Source of the DNA: Sneathia sanguinegens
GTDB lineage: Bacteria > Fusobacteriota > Fusobacteriia > Fusobacteriales > Leptotrichiaceae
Direction of reading: 5' to 3'
Assembly: GCF_001517935.1 (NCBI RefSeq)
Contig: NZ_LOQF01000005.1
Span: 24,001-88,000, forward strand
DNA: 64,000 bases
The notes under the pieces are model-generated. The model saw nothing but the letters and a program-made list of their open reading frames with translations, was not told where the DNA came from and made no database searches. The translations under genes were made by a program, and so were the position numbers. Below are positions 60,750 through 64,000 of this stretch, in pieces (within the stretch, counting starts at the first letter, position 1; every line of letters starts with the position of its first letter).

Positions 60750-62325
60750 AATCAATCATAAGTAATATAGGTGTTCTAAGTAAGCTTGCATAAGTTACTA
60801 AAGGTAATTTTGATTTAACATATTTATTTAGATTAAAATCTTTGTCAATAGAATAAATACTGCATTTATCAATTTCTAAATATTTTTTCATTTCTTCAAT
60901 AACTTCATCAATATTTTTTATACCATCAACTAAACCATTTAAATAAGCTTGTTCTCCTGTCCAAACACGACCTTGTGCTATTCGTTCTAATCTATTGTCA
61001 GACATATGTCTTGCTTTAATAACAACAGTTTTGAATTCTTTATAAACAGCATTCATATGATCTATAATAATTTCAGTAGTTTCTCTTGTTAGATTTTCAT
61101 ATAAATTTCCATATTCTGTTGTTTTACCTATTGATAAACCATCAAAATTCAAACCTAAATTTTTAGTTAACTTAGTAAAAGTAGGATACATACTAACAAC
61201 TCCTATTGAACCTGTAAGAGTATTTTTGTTTGCAAACATTTTGTCAGCAGCACAAGAAATATAGTAACCACCAGAAGCACAAACATCTTTCATTGAAACA
61301 AAAAGAGGTACTGTGATTTTTTCTTTTAAATATGAATAAATTAAGCTAGATTCATATGCAGATCCTCCAGGTGAATTTATTTGTAATATAACACCAGCAA
61401 GGCTAGTGCCTATATCATTGACTTTTTCAACTTTTTTCTTTACTTCTTCAAAACTAAGTTCTTTTTCACTTATTGTACCATCTAAACTAACAATGGCTAT
61501 TACATTCTTTTGTTGTTTCTTTTTTTTGAACTTATATGAAGTGATAGTTACTATTTTTTCTTTATCAAGTAATTCCCATTTATTAATACGCTTATCAATT
61601 AAATTTTTATTAGAATTAAAAAATAAATTTCCTGATAAAATATCTTCTGTTGGATCATAATTTCTTCTTTCCTTTATTGTATCAATAAAGTTTTTAAATC
61701 TAATATCAAATAAAGTTTTTAAATTTTCTTTGAAAGGCTCACTCATTTTTGATCTTGAATAATTTTCTCCAGCAGCCTTGTATGAACCTATGTGTAAAAT
61801 ATTCATTCTAACACCTATTTTTTTGAAAAAATCTTTGAAATATGTTATTTTTCTTGAATATCCTCTTAAAATTAATGATGAATTTATGGTATTTTCCAAA
61901 TAAATTTTATCGGCTAAAAGAGCTAAATAATATGTTTCATTTGTAAGAAGTGTAGCTATGGCTATAACTTCCTTTTCTTTATTTAATTTTTTAAATATAG
62001 GTTGTAATTCTTCGATTTGTACAGAAGTTAAAGAAGTTTTGTCTACATCTATAATTATTTTCTTTATTTTTTCATCATATAAAACAAAATCTAATTTTTG
62101 TTTAAGTTCTAAAAAGTTCATTTTTTCGTCAAATGGATTATTTTCTTTATCGTAGCAGAAATTTTTATTTATTAAAAGCGTGTTAGCTTTTTTTTGCTTA
62201 ATAGTTTTTAAATTTTTGTTTAAAAAAAATTGTTTAAATACAAAAAGACAAAGAATGAACAAGATTAAAAGAATAAAAAAAGCGATAAATATACTATTCA
62301 AAACACTGTAAAACAAATTTGACAT
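60748..62325 (-). CDS. sppA: Signal peptide peptidase SppA, long form
   Basis: A 525-residue membrane serine protease that degrades signal peptides left after LepB cleavage. One N-terminal membrane helix (10-35) precedes two ClpP-like domains, as in the E. coli 67-kDa type. The general-base Lys is in the first half (HIGSYKAAGENYSR) and the nucleophile Ser in the second (CASGGYYISCAADKMF), next to QINSPGGSAYESS and GSIGVVSMYP. The ATG at 62325 follows TAGGAGG on the minus strand. Its proximity to lepB is notable though the genes are on different strands. Confidence 0.94.
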   Translation of the reverse strand: MSNLFYSVLNSIFIAFFILLILFILCLFVFKQFFLNKNLKTIKQKKANTLLINKNFCYDKENNPFDEKMNFLELKQKLDFVLYDEKIKKIIIDVDKTSLTSVQIEELQPIFKKLNKEKEVIAIATLLTNETYYLALLADKIYLENTINSSLILRGYSRKITYFKDFFKKIGVRMNILHIGSYKAAGENYSRSKMSEPFKENLKTLFDIRFKNFIDTIKERRNYDPTEDILSGNLFFNSNKNLIDKRINKWELLDKEKIVTITSYKFKKKKQQKNVIAIVSLDGTISEKELSFEEVKKKVEKVNDIGTSLAGVILQINSPGGSAYESSLIYSYLKEKITVPLFVSMKDVCASGGYYISCAADKMFANKNTLTGSIGVVSMYPTFTKLTKNLGLNFDGLSIGKTTEYGNLYENLTRETTEIIIDHMNAVYKEFKTVVIKARHMSDNRLERIAQGRVWTGEQAYLNGLVDGIKNIDEVIEEMKKYLEIDKCSIYSIDKDFNLNKYVKSKLPLVTYASLLRTPILLMID

Positions 62326-62399
62326 TTAATCCTCCTATTGTAAATATTTTGTATTTATTATATCATGTAATTACCAAAAATACAAAAGAGGTGAATAAA

Positions 62400-63302
62400 A
62401 TGAACTACGGCTGGTTTTTAATAACATTAGGAGCAGCAATGTGGGGTATAGATGGAGTGTTACTAACACCTAGATACTTTCAATATGGTTTTTATGATGT
62501 GAAATTCATTGTATTTGTATCTCATTTATTTCCTACAATCATATTATCAATATTATTTTTCAATAAATATAAGCTATTGAAAAAGTTTAAAAAACATGAT
62601 TTTATTTTTTATGGTTTAATATCATTATTTGGAGGGTGTATAGGGACTTTATCAATAGTTAAGGCTTTACAGTTAAGTAATTATAGTTTGAGTATGGTTA
62701 CACTTATTCAAAAAGCACAGCCAATATTTGCAGTAATATTAGCCTATATTATTTTAGGTGAAAGACCAAAAAAAAGATTCTATATCATATTGGTAATAAC
62801 ATTAGTTGCCTTATACTTATTGATATTTGGATTAAAAAATCCTGGTTTATTACCTAAGCAAAATTTACAAGCTGCAATATATTCATTTATAGCCGCAATG
62901 TCATTTGGAGGTTCAACAGTTTTTGGAAAAGCTGTAGTAAATAATCATTCATTTTTAACTACAACTTTTTATAGATTTTTATTCACAACACTAATCATGG
63001 TTGTAATTTTAATAATATTCCCAAGTAACACTGTTGCATCTTTTTCTCAATATATATCAAGTCCTAATATTTATTTATTAACTATAATTATTGCAATATA
63101 TAGCTTGATAGGTATTATGATATATTATAAGGGAATGATAACAACCAAAGCCTCATATGCAACAATTTGTGAATTAGCCTATCCTTTGACTTCAGTAATA
63201 GTTGAAGCAGTGGTTTATAAGCATTATTTAACTCATTTACAAATTTTAGCTGCTATAGTATTAATAGGATCAATAGTATATTTGAATTTAGGTAAGGAAT
63301 AA
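62400..63302 (+). CDS. EamA/DMT-family transporter
   Basis: A 300-residue inner-membrane protein with ten hydrophobic helices arranged as two EamA repeats. It starts YGWFLITLGAAMWGIDGVLL; the first repeat ends with SLSMVTLIQKAQPIFAVILA and ERPKKRF, the second has TTKASYATICELAYPLTSVI. Such proteins export or import metabolites; the substrate is unknown. The start at 62400 follows AAGAGGTGAATAAA. Terminated by a strong hairpin. Confidence 0.88.
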   Translation: MNYGWFLITLGAAMWGIDGVLLTPRYFQYGFYDVKFIVFVSHLFPTIILSILFFNKYKLLKKFKKHDFIFYGLISLFGGCIGTLSIVKALQLSNYSLSMVTLIQKAQPIFAVILAYIILGERPKKRFYIILVITLVALYLLIFGLKNPGLLPKQNLQAAIYSFIAAMSFGGSTVFGKAVVNNHSFLTTTFYRFLFTTLIMVVILIIFPSNTVASFSQYISSPNIYLLTIIIAIYSLIGIMIYYKGMITTKASYATICELAYPLTSVIVEAVVYKHYLTHLQILAAIVLIGSIVYLNLGKE

Positions 63303-63331
63303 AAAATGAGCAAATGCTCATTTTTTTTTAC
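63301..63331 (+). terminator. Terminator after the DMT gene
   Basis: AAAAATGAGCA/TGCTCATTTTT stem with a two-base loop and a T-run; it also forms the left boundary of the transposase relic. Confidence 0.85.
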
Positions 63332-63927
63332 CATTTTTAATTGATTTGAAAGAAAAAGATTTCTATTTAAAAAATATAATTGCTGATGCAGGATATGAAA
63401 GTTATGAAAATTATGAATATATAGATAAAAATAATTTGATAACATATATAAAGCCACAACAATATGAAAAAAGTAAAACTAGAAATTTCCAAAAAGATTT
63501 AAACAGATTAGAAAATTTAATATATAATCTAGATAATAATACTCTTAGCAGAAAAGATGGATTTGAATTGCAATATATAGGAAATTCTTTAAGAAAAGGT
63601 ATTGAATACAAGATATATTACAATTCTAAAATTTCTAAAAATGTTTGGTATAATTACAAATTTAGAGAGTATTCAAAACAATCTGAAAAAAATATTTGTA
63701 GTGAATTAGGCAAACGATTAAGAATTAATAGATCAATTCAAGTAGAAGGTTCATTTGGATTAATAAAAGAAACTTTAAAATTCCGTAAATTAAAAATTAG
63801 GGGAAAAGAAAATGTGGAAAGAGAAATAGGGTTTCTTTTATTAGGTTACAATTTCAGAATGCATATTCAAAAGAGAAAAAATAATAAAATAGGAAATATT
63901 CTACATGAATTAAAAAAAGAAACTTAA
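63332..63927 (+). pseudogene. IS1182-family transposase, C-terminal remnant
   Basis: The frame is open from inside the DMT terminator and has no ribosome-binding site (first possible start TTG 63346). It covers the last 190-200 residues of an IS1182-type DDE transposase of about 450-500: YLKNIIADAGYESYENYEYI holds the second catalytic Asp, and SIQVEGSFGLIKETLKFRKL the catalytic Glu. The ending GFLLLGYNFRMHIQK is typical. The N-terminal two thirds are missing, so the element is dead. No terminal inverted repeat was identified. Confidence 0.85.
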
Positions 63928-63960
63928 AAATTTAATTAAAAATCAAGTTTCTTATTTTTT
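63917..63960 (+). terminator. Terminator after the transposase relic
   Basis: AAGAAACTT/AAGTTTCTT (63917-63925, 63945-63953) followed by a long T-rich stretch. Confidence 0.65.
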
Positions 63961-64000
63961 TTTATTTTTTTATTTTTTTTTTATTTTTTTTTATTTTTTT
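63954..64000. repeat. T-rich low-complexity run at the window edge
   Basis: Runs of 7-10 T separated by single A up to the last base; it continues beyond the window. Confidence 0.7.

Noticed and set aside
1..64000. CRISPR array, tRNA, rRNA or tmRNA genes
   Set aside because: No regularly spaced short repeats and no tRNA-like T-loop or rRNA signature were found; the only structured RNA gene recognised is the SRP RNA.

Overview
This very AT-rich window carries a housekeeping set typical of the Fusobacteriota, most likely the family Leptotrichiaceae (Streptobacillus/Sneathia-like). The basis is the combination of trimeric YadA-like adhesins with left-handed head repeats, lipoproteins and an outer-membrane protein (a diderm envelope), a Bacillus-type long SRP RNA, anaerobic NrdDG, zinc-less MetRS and near-exclusive AGA/TTA codon use. 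The genus cannot be fixed from the window alone.

Layout. 1-3.1 kb: end of a polysaccharide lyase family 8 gene, a GntR regulator, and a uracil permease behind a leader that looks like a pyrBI-type attenuator. 3.1-8.6 kb: lemA, then divergent ruvC-trmL-metG and two exported proteins. 8.8-11.5 kb: nrdDG with a pair of NrdR-like boxes. 11.5-17.8 kb: one long transcription unit asp23-amaP-nusB-(PP2C regulator)-copA-guaA, ending at a terminator. 17.8-26.3 kb: an accessory island against the 3' end of guaA. It has foreign codon use, three XRE/ORF6N cassettes in different states of decay, a large unrecognised protein with a HEPN-like RX4H motif, the wreck of a toxin/immunity module, and a 139-bp direct repeat. 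26.3-33.1 kb: an exported helical-repeat protein and an Ula-type PTS operon with its PRD regulator and a transaldolase-like aldolase, then gene relics. 33.1-37.4 kb: a SWIM protein and the minus-strand psuK-psuG-dus operon. 37.6-44.1 kb: a hydrolase-like protein, gapN, glucokinase and a 1071-residue envelope protein. 44.1-46.4 kb: metNIQ behind a Met-codon-rich leader peptide with mutually exclusive terminator and antiterminator hairpins. 46.4-49.7 kb: infA-rpmJ-rpsM-rpsK-rpsD-rpoA-rplQ. 49.8-54.2 kb: an acetyltransferase and two tandem trimeric adhesins. 54.2-64 kb: a U32 protein, a GNAT-CDF fusion just downstream of the SRP RNA, lepB, rimI-like, ROK regulator, sppA, a DMT permease and an IS1182-like transposase relic.

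The most striking regulatory signal is the methionine leader-peptide attenuator in front of a metN that lacks the usual C-terminal methionine-sensing domain. The most interesting accessory content is the guaA-linked island, in particular the HEPN-like protein bracketed by repeated XRE/ORF6N cassettes. No integrase, CRISPR array, tRNA or rRNA gene was found.
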